From Paenibacillus wulumuqiensis (GTDB lineage: Bacteria; Bacillota; Bacilli; Paenibacillales; Paenibacillaceae): 64,000 nucleotides of DNA. The stretch covers positions 124,001-188,000 of the forward strand of contig NZ_LAQP01000013.1 in NCBI RefSeq assembly GCF_000971965.1, in the 5' to 3' direction. The stretch's first letter is position 1. Each line of letters starts with the position of its first letter. Shown piece after piece: positions 34,973-44,019 of the stretch. Position numbers and translations under genes: made by a program. A model generated the notes under the pieces. The model was not told where the DNA came from and did no database searches. It saw nothing but the letters and a program-made list of their open reading frames with translations.

Positions 34973-36118
34973 ATGATGCTGGATGAACGTTCCATATTGA
35001 TAGGATTACATGAAGCGACAGGTATTGGCTGGAAAAGAATCTATGATATACTACAACAACATGCGGATCTGCGCGAACTGCCGGATTGGGATGCCGGACG
35101 CTGGCGGAGATTGGGCATGCCTGATAAAGTCTCTCAGACGTTACCTGCTCAGCTGCAGGAAGATTATCTGCTGACCCGTTTATCACGTTATCAGGATAAA
35201 GGAATTCAGATCATGACGATTATGGATGATACGTATCCCATTTTAATGAAGGAAATCGCTCAGCCGCCGTGGGTGCTGTACACAATCGGAAGACAGGAAT
35301 TGCTTTCTTCCTTTTGCATAGGCATGGTAGGCACAAGGGTGCCGACCGCTTATGGACGTAAAGTGGCAGAGCTGCTGGCAGGTGATATGGCAGCCCGTGG
35401 AGTGACAGTCGTCAGCGGCATGGCAAGGGGAATCGACAGCACTTGTCATGAAGCGGCACTGCAGGCAAATGGCAATACGATCGCAGTACTTGGCACGGGG
35501 ATTAATGTTATTTATCCGCCGGAGAATCGGTCTTTATATCATACGCTCTCAGAACGTGGATTGATTGTATCCGAATATCCGATCGGCACGCGCTCTTCGC
35601 CGGGACTGTTTCCACAGCGTAATCGCATTATTGCCGGGCTTTCGCACGGTTCTGTAGTCGTCGAAGCCGATGTGCGCAGCGGCTCTCTTATTACAGCCGA
35701 TTATGCCATGGACAGCAACCGTGATGTTTTTGCCGTACCCGGTCCGATTACTTCTCCCAAAAGCCAGGGCACACTCTCGCTCCTCAAGCAGGGAGCCATC
35801 CTGGTGACCGGAGCGGATGACATTATAAAGGAATATGATTCAATTCTTTTGAATTGGTGTGATAAACCATACAAAAAGGAAGAAAATGGGGATATTAATA
35901 ATGCTCATGACTCCTCATCCATGATATTGCCAGATATTTCTTATTTGACAGAAGATGAAAAAACGATATACCTTATATTGGAGCAGGGAGATGCGAATAT
36001 CGACGAGCTTCAGTTACAATCGAAGTTTGATTTTGGACTTTTGCATACGGTTCTGTTATCTTTAATCATAAAAAAACAGATCAGTCAACGCTCTGGTGCG
36101 ATATACACCTTAATATAA
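34973..36118 (+). CDS. dprA: DNA-processing protein DprA (Smf)
   Basis: The predicted 381-residue DprA loads RecA on incoming single-stranded DNA during transformation. An N-terminal helix-hairpin region (residues 1-70) precedes the Rossmann-like core: GMVGTRVPTAYGRKVAELL, VVSGMARGIDSTCHEAAL and NRIIAGLSHGSVVVEADVRSGS. The C-terminal 75 residues form a winged-helix DML1-like domain, joined by a linker that is notably more AT-rich than the core. GAGGAGA lies 7 bp before ATG 34973. The order sucD-dprA-topA-trmFO is conserved in Bacillus. Confidence 0.95.
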   Translation: MMLDERSILIGLHEATGIGWKRIYDILQQHADLRELPDWDAGRWRRLGMPDKVSQTLPAQLQEDYLLTRLSRYQDKGIQIMTIMDDTYPILMKEIAQPPWVLYTIGRQELLSSFCIGMVGTRVPTAYGRKVAELLAGDMAARGVTVVSGMARGIDSTCHEAALQANGNTIAVLGTGINVIYPPENRSLYHTLSERGLIVSEYPIGTRSSPGLFPQRNRIIAGLSHGSVVVEADVRSGSLITADYAMDSNRDVFAVPGPITSPKSQGTLSLLKQGAILVTGADDIIKEYDSILLNWCDKPYKKEENGDINNAHDSSSMILPDISYLTEDEKTIYLILEQGDANIDELQLQSKFDFGLLHTVLLSLIIKKQISQRSGAIYTLI

Positions 36119-36159
36119 AATAAACCATAGATAGAATAACAGAAAGGGGGACGAACCTG

Positions 36160-38265
36160 ATGGCAGATTCACTCGTAATTGTAGAATCACCGGCAAAAGC
36201 GAAGACGATCGGTAAATATCTGGGCAGCAAATTTATTGTCAAAGCGTCAATGGGTCACGTCCGCGACCTGCCGAAAAGTCAGATCGGTGTAGATGTGGAG
36301 AACGACTTTGATCCCAAATATATTACGATTCGTGGTAAGGGTTCCGTTCTAAAAGAATTAAAAGATGCACGCAAAAAAGTGAAAAAAGTCTATCTGGCGG
36401 CTGACCCGGATCGCGAAGGTGAAGCGATTGCCTGGCATTTGGCTCATGCACTGGATGTGGCTGAAGGCGAAGAATGCCGCGTTGTATTTAACGAAATTAC
36501 CAAGCAGGCGGTAAAGGATGCTTTCAAAACACCGCGTCAGATTAACATGGATCTGGTCAATGCCCAGCAGGCCAGACGCATTCTGGATCGGCTGGTGGGT
36601 TACAAAATCAGTCCACTATTATGGAAGAAAGTCAAAAAGGGATTGTCCGCAGGACGTGTACAATCTGTTGCAGTGAAAATTATTATTGATCGTGAGAATG
36701 AGATTTCGGAATTTACGCCGGAAGAATACTGGAGCATTACTGCCCGGCTTACGATTAACGGAACTACCTTTGAAGCCAAGTTCAATCAGCTGAATGGCGA
36801 GAAAAAAGAGCTTCACAGTGAAGACGACGTCAATGAAGTGCTTGCAGCGATCGCCGATGCTGCATTTGAAGTTACGGATATCAAAGAACGCGAGCGTTTG
36901 CGCCATCCGGCTGCTCCGTTTACGACCTCCTCCCTACAGCAGGAAGCTGCCCGCAAGCTTAACTTCCGCGCAGCCAAAACCATGTCTGTTGCTCAGCAGC
37001 TGTACGAAGGTATCGACCTTGGCAAAGAAGGTACGGTTGGTCTGATCACTTACATGCGTACAGACTCTACACGTATTGCTGCTTCCGCCCAGGAAGAAAT
37101 CCGCGAATACATCACTGGCCGATACGGCGCTGACTTTATCCCGGAAGAACCCCGCCAATATACCAAAAAGAATGCCAATGCCCAGGACGCGCACGAAGCG
37201 ATCCGTCCAACATCGGCAGTCCGTGATCCGGAATCGGTAAAAGAGTATATGAGCCGTGATCAGTTTCGTCTGTACAAACTGGTATGGGAACGCTTTGCAG
37301 CGAGTCAGATGGCTTCTGCTGTACTGGATACCCTGTCCGTGGATATTGCAGCAGGTTCTGCCAACTTCCGTGCAGCAGGTTCCAAAGTACGCTTCCCGGG
37401 CTTTATGAAAGTATATGTGGAAGGTAATGACGACGACAAGGAAGAAGGCGAGAAATTCCTGCCGCCTCTGGCTAAAGGAGACAAGCTGCAAAAAGAAGAG
37501 ATTGAGCCCAAGCAGCATTTCACACAACCGCCGCCAAGATACACGGAAGCCCGTCTCGTCAAAACGCTGGAAGAGCTCGGCATAGGGCGTCCGAGTACGT
37601 ATGCACCAACACTGGAGACGATCCAGAAGCGTGGATATGTAGCGATCGAAGAGAAGAAATTCATGCCTACCGAACTCGGCGAACTCATTATTGAGCAGAT
37701 GGAAGAATTTTTCCCCGAAATTCTGGACCCGGAATTCACGGCACATATGGAGCAGGATTTGGACCATGTGGGCGATGGACAGGAAGAGTGGGTACACGTA
37801 CTGAGCCAGTTTTACGAATCCTTTGAGAAACGTCTCAAGGTTGCGGAAGAGGAAATGAAAGAGATTGAGATCGAGGATGAAGTATCGGATGAGATTTGTG
37901 ACAAATGTGGACGTCACCTGGTATATAAACTCGGTCGATTCGGCAAGTTTCTCGCCTGCTCCGGATTCCCGGATTGTCGCAATACCAAGCCGATCATCAA
38001 GGATATTGGCGTGCCTTGTCCAACCTGTCATGAAGGTCATGTCGTAGAGCGTCGCAGCAAAAAAGGCCGTGTATTCTACGGATGTGATCGTTATCCGGAA
38101 TGTGACTTTGTATCATGGGATCGTCCTTCACTCAAACCGTGTCCGGTATGCAACTCGATGATGGTCGAGAAACGGAACAAGCAGGGTGTCAAATTGCAAT
38201 GTACAAAATGTGACCATACCGAAATGGTTGAGGAAAACGAGAACGAAGCCGTCGAACTCGATTGA
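36160..38265 (+). CDS. topA: DNA topoisomerase I
   Basis: The predicted 701-residue type IA topoisomerase relaxes negative supercoils. The Toprim domain starts [18 protein letters not shown] and contains [15 protein letters not shown]. The catalytic Tyr298 is in [11 protein letters not shown]. Three C-terminal four-Cys zinc ribbons follow (starting at about residues 580, 625 and 660: [27 protein letters not shown]). Length and domain set are normal for Bacillota. It starts 41 bp after dprA with AAAGGGGG upstream. Confidence 0.97.
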   Translation: MADSLVIVESPAKAKTIGKYLGSKFIVKASMGHVRDLPKSQIGVDVENDFDPKYITIRGKGSVLKELKDARKKVKKVYLAADPDREGEAIAWHLAHALDVAEGEECRVVFNEITKQAVKDAFKTPRQINMDLVNAQQARRILDRLVGYKISPLLWKKVKKGLSAGRVQSVAVKIIIDRENEISEFTPEEYWSITARLTINGTTFEAKFNQLNGEKKELHSEDDVNEVLAAIADAAFEVTDIKERERLRHPAAPFTTSSLQQEAARKLNFRAAKTMSVAQQLYEGIDLGKEGTVGLITYMRTDSTRIAASAQEEIREYITGRYGADFIPEEPRQYTKKNANAQDAHEAIRPTSAVRDPESVKEYMSRDQFRLYKLVWERFAASQMASAVLDTLSVDIAAGSANFRAAGSKVRFPGFMKVYVEGNDDDKEEGEKFLPPLAKGDKLQKEEIEPKQHFTQPPPRYTEARLVKTLEELGIGRPSTYAPTLETIQKRGYVAIEEKKFMPTELGELIIEQMEEFFPEILDPEFTAHMEQDLDHVGDGQEEWVHVLSQFYESFEKRLKVAEEEMKEIEIEDEVSDEICDKCGRHLVYKLGRFGKFLACSGFPDCRNTKPIIKDIGVPCPTCHEGHVVERRSKKGRVFYGCDRYPECDFVSWDRPSLKPCPVCNSMMVEKRNKQGVKLQCTKCDHTEMVEENENEAVELD

Positions 38266-38358
38266 TGAGATTGTACCTGGCTTGATTGGAATACCGCATG
38301 CTGCTGCTGATTATATTGTCTGTGTATCCGGACATTAGAATTTGGCAGCAGTTTAGCG

Positions 38359-38434
38359 TATACTAATAGATAGTAAGCTTAGATTAATTATCGGAGACCT
38401 GGGCGTGTATGCAGTCTTTTTCTGGATACAGGTC
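38359..38434 (+). promoter_or_regulatory. Possible promoter and structured leader of trmFO
   Basis: A TATACT box (38359-38364) with only a weak -35 is followed by a foldable segment (38396-38434): GACCT/AGGTC, GTAT/ATAC and CAG/CTG pair in nested order around a TCTTTTT loop. It could be a leader structure; there is no clear terminator form. Confidence 0.3.
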
Positions 38435-38484
38435 CCATTGTTTCCCATTCATTTATAGCAGGAATATGCAGGAGGTTTTGAATT

Positions 38485-39816
38485 GTGTCAGAATTTCAAA
38501 AGGTAACCGTGATTGGCGCAGGATTAGCAGGTAGCGAGGCGGCCTGGCAGATTGCCAGTCAAGGTATACCGGTAACATTGTATGAAATGCGTCCGGTTGT
38601 GAAGACACCGGCTCATCACACCAATCAGTTTGCGGAACTGGTATGCAGTAACTCACTGCGTTCCAACACCCTGGCAAACGCAGTCGGTGTTATGAAAGAA
38701 GAAATGCGTATGCTGAACTCGCTCGTTATCGGATCGGCGGATCGTAATGCTGTACCGGCTGGCGGTGCGTTGGCGGTAGATCGTGATGGTTTCTCCGGAG
38801 AGATTACATCCACACTGCATAATCACCCGCTCGTGACTGTACTTAATGAAGAGGTGCAGGAGATTCCAACCGATGGCATCGTTGTGATTGCAACCGGTCC
38901 ACTGACGTCTCCCGCACTTTCCCAGCAGATTCAGTCTCTACTGGGAGAAGAGTACTTCTATTTCTATGATGCGGCAGCACCAATTATCGAAAAAGACTCT
39001 ATCGATATGAACAAGGTCTATTTGGCTTCCCGCTATGACAAGGGAGAAGCAGCTTATCTGAACTGCCCGATGAACGAAGAAGAGTTCAACGCTTTTTATG
39101 AAGCTCTGATTGGCGCAGAGACAGCACAGCTCAAGGAATTTGAGAAAGAAATTTATTTTGAAGGCTGTATGCCTATTGAAATTATGATGAAGCGCGGTAA
39201 ACAGACAGCGTTATTCGGTCCCATGAAGCCGGTTGGTCTGGTTAACCCGCATACAGGAGAACTTCCTTATGCGGTCGTACAGCTGCGTCAGGACAATGCA
39301 GCAGGTACATTGTATAACATGGTTGGTTTCCAGACTCACCTGAAATGGGGAGAACAGCGCCGGGTATTCTCGATGATTCCTGGTTTGGAAAATGCCGATT
39401 TTGTCCGTTACGGGGTAATGCATCGTAATACTTTTATCAACTCGCCGCGTCTGCTGGAACCAACGTATCAGCTGAAAAGCCAGCCGCGTATTTTCTTTGC
39501 TGGTCAGATGACCGGAGTGGAAGGATACGTAGAGTCCGCAGCATCCGGCATGATTGCCGGTATGAATGCAGCACGCCTGGCCAAAGGCGAAGAATTGATT
39601 CAATTGCCACAGGAGAGCACACTGGGCAGTATGGCACATTATATTACACATGCCGATCCGGACCATTTCCAGCCAATGAATGCGAACTTTGGTCTGCTGC
39701 CCAAACCGGAAAAGAAAATCCGTAACAAAAAAGAAAAAAATGAAATGTTGGCCCAGCAGGCACTGGAGAGTATCAGACAGTTCTTCCACTTGGAAGAGCC
39801 TGCTCCTGCAGAGTAA
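38485..39816 (+). CDS. trmFO: Folate/FAD-dependent tRNA (m5U54) methyltransferase TrmFO
   Basis: The predicted 443-residue TrmFO (Gid) methylates U54 of the tRNA T-loop using methylene-tetrahydrofolate. The N-terminal FAD motif [15 protein letters not shown] and the typical [31 protein letters not shown] and [16 protein letters not shown] segments are present. Translation begins at GTG 38485 with GGAGG 10 bp upstream. In B. subtilis codV (xerC-like) follows; here hslV follows after only 53 bp. Confidence 0.96.
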   Translation: MSEFQKVTVIGAGLAGSEAAWQIASQGIPVTLYEMRPVVKTPAHHTNQFAELVCSNSLRSNTLANAVGVMKEEMRMLNSLVIGSADRNAVPAGGALAVDRDGFSGEITSTLHNHPLVTVLNEEVQEIPTDGIVVIATGPLTSPALSQQIQSLLGEEYFYFYDAAAPIIEKDSIDMNKVYLASRYDKGEAAYLNCPMNEEEFNAFYEALIGAETAQLKEFEKEIYFEGCMPIEIMMKRGKQTALFGPMKPVGLVNPHTGELPYAVVQLRQDNAAGTLYNMVGFQTHLKWGEQRRVFSMIPGLENADFVRYGVMHRNTFINSPRLLEPTYQLKSQPRIFFAGQMTGVEGYVESAASGMIAGMNAARLAKGEELIQLPQESTLGSMAHYITHADPDHFQPMNANFGLLPKPEKKIRNKKEKNEMLAQQALESIRQFFHLEEPAPAE

Positions 39817-39869
39817 AGTCAGCTTAATAGCCAGACAATATGGACAAATAATGAACAGGAGGGAAAACG

Positions 39870-40412
39870 ATGGATCTCTCATTTCACGCAACGACCATAT
39901 GTGCTGTACGTCATAACGGCAAAGCGGCAATCGCCGGCGATGGACAGGTGACTTTTGGACAAAATGTAATTATGAAGCAGCATGCCAAGAAAATTCGCCG
40001 TCTCTATCGTGGACAGGTGCTTGCCGGATTCGCAGGTTCTGTTGCAGATGCCATAACTTTATTTGAAAAGTTCGAAGCCAAGCTGGAGGAGCATCATGGC
40101 AATCTTCAGCGTGCAGCCGTCGAACTGGCCAAGGAATGGCGTTCCGATCGAGTACTGCGCAAACTGGAAGCCTTGCTAATCGTTATGGATAAAAGCGGTA
40201 TTCTGCTTATCTCCGGCGGCGGAGAAATTATTGAGCCGGATGACGATGTGATCGCTATCGGTTCCGGTGGCAATTTTGCCCTGTCCGCAGCTCGTGCCCT
40301 TAAGCGCCACAGCAAGGATCTGGAAGCCAAAGAGATTGTCGAAGCTTCTCTGAACATTGCTGCGGAGATCTGTGTATATACCAACAACAATATCATCGTA
40401 GAAGAATTGTGA
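39870..40412 (+). CDS. hslV: ATP-dependent protease subunit HslV (ClpQ)
   Basis: The predicted 180-residue peptidase subunit of the HslUV complex carries the HslV signature [25 protein letters not shown] and RKLEALL. The N-terminus is [13 protein letters not shown]. In B. subtilis ClpQ the sequence is one residue shorter and Ser2 is the nucleophile; here Asp2 would block Met removal, so either Ser4 or Thr8 must be freed by other processing. GGAGGG precedes ATG 39870. Its partner hslU follows after 85 bp. Confidence 0.95.
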   Translation: MDLSFHATTICAVRHNGKAAIAGDGQVTFGQNVIMKQHAKKIRRLYRGQVLAGFAGSVADAITLFEKFEAKLEEHHGNLQRAAVELAKEWRSDRVLRKLEALLIVMDKSGILLISGGGEIIEPDDDVIAIGSGGNFALSAARALKRHSKDLEAKEIVEASLNIAAEICVYTNNNIIVEEL

Positions 40413-40418
40413 GCCTGG

Positions 40419-40470
40419 CCGGTGCGGTCCGTACTCTACTTGCAGGGGCGGTACGCACCGGTTTTCTTTC
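40419..40470 (+). terminator. Terminator-like hairpin between hslV and hslU
   Basis: CCGGTGCG and CGCACCGG form a perfect 8-bp GC-rich stem with a 27-nt loop that can itself pair partly, followed by TTTTCTTTCT. It lies between two cistrons whose products work at fixed ratio, so it probably attenuates readthrough or stabilises the hslV part. Confidence 0.55.
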
Positions 40471-40497
40471 TGAATTTATGGATACGGAGGGAACAAG

Positions 40498-41907
40498 ATG
40501 AATAATGATCATAATGCATTGACACCGAGACAGATTGTGGCTGAATTGGATAAATATATCGTTGGACAGAAAAAGGCTAAAAAGTCTGTAGCTGTCGCAC
40601 TTCGTAATCGCTATCGCCGCAGCCTGTTGGCGGAAGACGTACAGGATGAGATTGTACCCAAAAATATTCTGATGATCGGTCCTACAGGTGTAGGTAAAAC
40701 AGAAATTGCCCGCAGACTCGCCAAGCTGGTCCAGGCTCCATTTATCAAAGTGGAAGCTACCAAGTTCACTGAAGTGGGCTATGTAGGACGCGACGTAGAG
40801 TCCATGGTCCGTGATCTGGTGGAGACAGCGATCCGCATGGTGAAGCTGGAACGCACAGAGGCAGTGAAAGACAGAGCGGAAGAAGCGGCTAATGAACGTA
40901 TCGTCCATATCCTTGTTCCTTCTGCCAGTAAAGCCAAAATGCAGCGTAATCCTTTTGAAATGCTGTTTGGCGGTAATGGCAACCAGCCTGAAGAGCCGAT
41001 GGAAGATCGCAACGAAGACACGTCTATTCAGGAGAGACGGCGTCAGGTACGCTTTGAACTTTTGTCGGGTAAGCTGGAAGAACAAATCATCGAGGTGGAA
41101 GTGGAAGACAGCACACCGAATATGATGGATATGTTCATGGGCCAGGGCAATGACCAGATGGGCATGAATATGCAAGAGATGCTGGGAAGCTTTCTGCCCA
41201 AAAAGATGAAAAAGCGCAAGCTGCCGATCAAGGAAGCTCGCAAGGTATTGACCCAGCAGGAGGCCAACAAGCTGCTTGATATGGATGATGTGACCCAGGA
41301 ATCGCTGCGCCGTGCAGAGCAGACCGGAATCATTTTCATAGACGAGATTGATAAAGTAGCTAGTGCTGGCCGTGGTTCGGGACCCGATGTATCCCGCGAA
41401 GGTGTTCAGCGAGATATTCTGCCGATTGTGGAAGGTTCTACCGTCATGACCAAATATGGAGCGGTAAAAACCGATTATATCCTGTTTATGGCTGCAGGAG
41501 CATTCCACACGGCCAAGCCTTCGGATCTGATCCCCGAGCTGCAAGGACGTTTTCCGATCCGGGTGGAACTGGAGAGCCTGACGCTGGAGGACTTTGTCAG
41601 CATCCTGAAGGAACCTAAAAATGCACTGACCCAGCAATATACACATCTGCTTCGTTCCGAAAATATTGAGCTGGAGTTTGCAGAAGGAGCGATTCAGGAG
41701 ATTGCAGGCATCGCAGCAACAGTCAATCAGAACACGGAGAACATCGGCGCGCGCCGTCTGCATACCATTATGGAGAAGCTGCTTGAAGATCTTTCTTTTG
41801 AGGCTCCTGAATTGACGCTGGAACGGTTTGTGATTACACCGCAATATGTACAGGAGAAACTCAAGGATATCGCTCAGGATCGGGATTTGAGCCAGTATAT
41901 TCTTTAA
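40498..41907 (+). CDS. hslU: ATP-dependent protease ATPase subunit HslU (ClpY)
   Basis: The predicted 469-residue AAA+ unfoldase feeds substrates to HslV. Features are [17 protein letters not shown], Walker [18 protein letters not shown], an I domain rich in Met and charged residues (about 140-240), Walker [14 protein letters not shown] and the C-terminal [21 protein letters not shown] with the end DLSQYIL that inserts into HslV. GGAGGG lies 7 bp before ATG 40498. A strong terminator follows. Confidence 0.97.
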   Translation: MNNDHNALTPRQIVAELDKYIVGQKKAKKSVAVALRNRYRRSLLAEDVQDEIVPKNILMIGPTGVGKTEIARRLAKLVQAPFIKVEATKFTEVGYVGRDVESMVRDLVETAIRMVKLERTEAVKDRAEEAANERIVHILVPSASKAKMQRNPFEMLFGGNGNQPEEPMEDRNEDTSIQERRRQVRFELLSGKLEEQIIEVEVEDSTPNMMDMFMGQGNDQMGMNMQEMLGSFLPKKMKKRKLPIKEARKVLTQQEANKLLDMDDVTQESLRRAEQTGIIFIDEIDKVASAGRGSGPDVSREGVQRDILPIVEGSTVMTKYGAVKTDYILFMAAGAFHTAKPSDLIPELQGRFPIRVELESLTLEDFVSILKEPKNALTQQYTHLLRSENIELEFAEGAIQEIAGIAATVNQNTENIGARRLHTIMEKLLEDLSFEAPELTLERFVITPQYVQEKLKDIAQDRDLSQYIL

Positions 41908-41974
41908 TAGCATGGTTAAATCATTCTATGGGAGTACGTCTAGGAATAGGACAAAACCATAATATCGTTTTTTA

Positions 41975-42022
41975 GGAAAAAGGTGGGGGGCTTGTTTTAC
42001 AAGTTCCCCGCCTTTTTCCTAT
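41975..42022 (+). terminator. Strong intrinsic terminator after hslU
   Basis: A 20-bp stem, with three G/U pairs (GGAAAAAGG at the left base, CCTTTTTCC at the right base), has a TTTTA loop and U-rich arms. It closes the trmFO-hslV-hslU unit. Confidence 0.9.
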
Positions 42023-42763
42023 GTTTTCATAAGTGCGAAAATTGTATGATGAATATAACAAAAACACCTACAACATTATCAAAGGTAATCCGATATAACA
42101 ATGAGCACGTATCAAGTAATAATAAGTAAATGAGTGTAGATTTTTCTTAGTGTTTACGTTATGATGATTGCATTTGCGCAAATGCGCAAATGAGCCTGCC
42201 AACCTCGTAAATAATGGAGCTCAAGTTGACTAAAGTCGAACTTTTTCCAGAAAATAGAAGTGTTCGTAGCTTTGATCGCTATAAATTAATTGTTAGTAAG
42301 TAATCCGCACTAGGCTATAGGGTACATGAATTATGACTGATAATGGTAAAACCAAGGTTTTAAGCCATTTTTTCAGGACAAAACTACTGTCCCGGTTGTA
42401 TCTTCCCCTCCAATCCTATACCTGAAATCACTGGCCTTAATTACCAATTAAAAGCATTATTCCCAACAGTTTGATACAAATATCTGCTATAAATGTCATA
42501 TTACTTATATTAATTGGAAATAATTATTTAAAAATTGACAAAAAACGAGCGCATACGCTAAAAGATAGTCCTTTATTCTCATTGTGTTATAACCTGTTCT
42601 CTAGGAAACTTATGGTATCAAATCATTAGGAAATATGACGCAGAAACTTAGTAAACCAAACAAAAAAATGCAATGTTTGTCGAATGAATGCACAAATCGA
42701 AAAAAGTATGAGATTCACATCCCATATTTAGAATATAATCACAGACTGAAAGAGGTGACGTGA
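42023..42763 (+). other. AT-rich non-coding gap at the codY position, fla/che operon promoter region
   Basis: No gene is supported in these 741 bp, where B. subtilis carries codY. Seen here: a sigma-D-like element TACA-16 bp-TCCGATAT (42069-42096), a 22-bp inverted repeat (42171-42192), a TTGACA-18 bp-TAAAAG sigma-A candidate (42535-42564), and a TATAAT (42734-42739) with poor -35 just ahead of flgB. Which of these drives the operon cannot be told from sequence. Confidence 0.5.
42171..42192. repeat. 22-bp perfect inverted repeat, operator-like
   Basis: CATTTGCGCA and TGCGCAAATG are exact reverse complements separated by AA. A TATGAT box (42160-42165) ends 5 bp upstream. The size and symmetry suit a dimeric regulator, but I cannot name one. 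Confidence 0.65.
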
Positions 42764-43177
42764 GTGAATTTGCTGAATGATGTGGGATTTCGCAGACTGG
42801 AAGGCGCCATTAACGCTTCCAACCTGAGACAACAAGTAATCACCAACAACATTGCCAATGCAGATACACCTTACTTCAAACGTTCCGATGTTTCTTTTGA
42901 AAACATGCTTCAAGCGCAGATGGATGGCACAAACGGATCGATCCACGGTAATGCTACGGATCCCCGTCATTTCCAGATAGGTTCTACCGGAGGTGTTCCG
43001 AAAGCAATGATTACCTCGGATAACAGCACGGTGATGAATAACAACTTGAACAACGTGGACATGGACTCGGAAATGACAAGCCTGGCTGAGAATCAGCTTC
43101 GCTACAATGCTTATATCGAGCAAGTGAATCACCAGATCAAAATGATGCGTACTGCAATTCAAGGTGGAGGAGCGTAA
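42764..43177 (+). CDS. flgB: Flagellar basal-body rod protein FlgB
   Basis: The predicted 137-residue proximal rod protein has the rod/hook N-terminal motif LRQQVITNNIANADTPYFKR and a C-terminal ENQLRYNAYIEQVNHQIKMM helix. GTG 42764 is used, with AGAGGTGA 5 bp upstream. As first gene of the fla/che operon it sets the start of the transcription unit that runs to the end of the window. Confidence 0.96.
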   Translation: MNLLNDVGFRRLEGAINASNLRQQVITNNIANADTPYFKRSDVSFENMLQAQMDGTNGSIHGNATDPRHFQIGSTGGVPKAMITSDNSTVMNNNLNNVDMDSEMTSLAENQLRYNAYIEQVNHQIKMMRTAIQGGGA

Positions 43178-43179
43178 TC

Positions 43180-43629
43180 ATGAAAATAAGTAATAGTTTT
43201 GATATCAGTGCTTCAGCTTTGACAGCCCAGCGGCTGCGGATGGACGTCGTATCCTCCAACATTGCGAATGCCGAGACAACGAGAGCGAAGATCGAGAATG
43301 GAGAAGCGGTTCCTTACCGCCGCAAAGAAGTAGTGCTTTCAACCAACAAACCAGCGTTTGCCGATGCACTGAATTCTGCAATGAATGGCAATAACGGGGT
43401 AAATGGTGTGAAAGCAGTAGCAATTCATGAAGATAAAGAACCATTCAAACTCGTATTCAATCCTACACATCCGGATGCCGACAGAAACGGATATGTGAAA
43501 ATGCCAAATGTCGATACTCTAAAAGAAATGGTGGACATGATATCAGCTTCGCGTTCATATGAAGCTAACGTAACTGCATTGAATGCCTCAAAGGCAATGA
43601 TTACCAGGGCTTTACAAATTGGTAAATAA
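43180..43629 (+). CDS. flgC: Flagellar basal-body rod protein FlgC
   Basis: The predicted 149-residue rod protein has the N-terminal signature ALTAQRLRMDVVSSNIANAE and the C-terminal MISASRSYEANVTALNASK typical of FlgC. It starts 2 bp after the flgB stop, behind GGTGGAGGAG within the flgB end, so translation is coupled. It polymerises with FlgB to form the rod. Confidence 0.96.
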   Translation: MKISNSFDISASALTAQRLRMDVVSSNIANAETTRAKIENGEAVPYRRKEVVLSTNKPAFADALNSAMNGNNGVNGVKAVAIHEDKEPFKLVFNPTHPDADRNGYVKMPNVDTLKEMVDMISASRSYEANVTALNASKAMITRALQIGK

Positions 43630-43659
43630 TGAGTGAAAAAATGGAAGGTGGGGTAATTA

Positions 43660-43974
43660 ATGATAGAAAACACGATGTTTAATGGAATGTCCGCTGCATC
43701 GCCGCTGCAAATGACTTCAGGAGCTGCACAGGTACAGGAAACACCAGGACAGGCTATGGAACAGTTTGGTTCTTATCTGCAGGATGCGATCAGTCAGGTG
43801 GGAGCTCAGGAACAACAGGTACACAAAATGAATGACCAGTTTTTGGTAGGTAAAATCGATGTCGACCAGATGATGATCGCTTCAGAGAAGTCGATGCTCA
43901 GCTTACAGTTGACCGCTCAGGTTCGAAACAAAGCGATTGAAGCTTACCAAGAAATCATGCGCACACAGTTATAA
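43660..43974 (+). CDS. fliE: Flagellar hook-basal body protein FliE
   Basis: The predicted 104-residue FliE links the MS ring to the rod. The C-terminal half, with HKMNDQFLVGKIDVDQMMIASEKSML and QVRNKAIEAYQEIMRTQ, is the conserved part. GAAGGTGGGG precedes ATG 43660. The N-terminus (residues 1-30) is variable, as in other FliE proteins. Confidence 0.95.
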   Translation: MIENTMFNGMSAASPLQMTSGAAQVQETPGQAMEQFGSYLQDAISQVGAQEQQVHKMNDQFLVGKIDVDQMMIASEKSMLSLQLTAQVRNKAIEAYQEIMRTQL

Positions 43975-44019
43975 GATGGATGATATGTTTCATAGCACAG
44001 TTTCGAATGGGGTGACGTT

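Noticed and set aside
40393-41913. A 506-codon open frame on the - strand, antisense to hslU and hslV
   Set aside because: It is a mirror of the codon pattern of hslU; it has no family resemblance and no ribosome site, and it includes the hslU terminal region.
42023-42763. Remnant of codY in the hslU-flgB gap
   Set aside because: No stretch in any frame resembles CodY; the gap is AT-rich and stop-rich.
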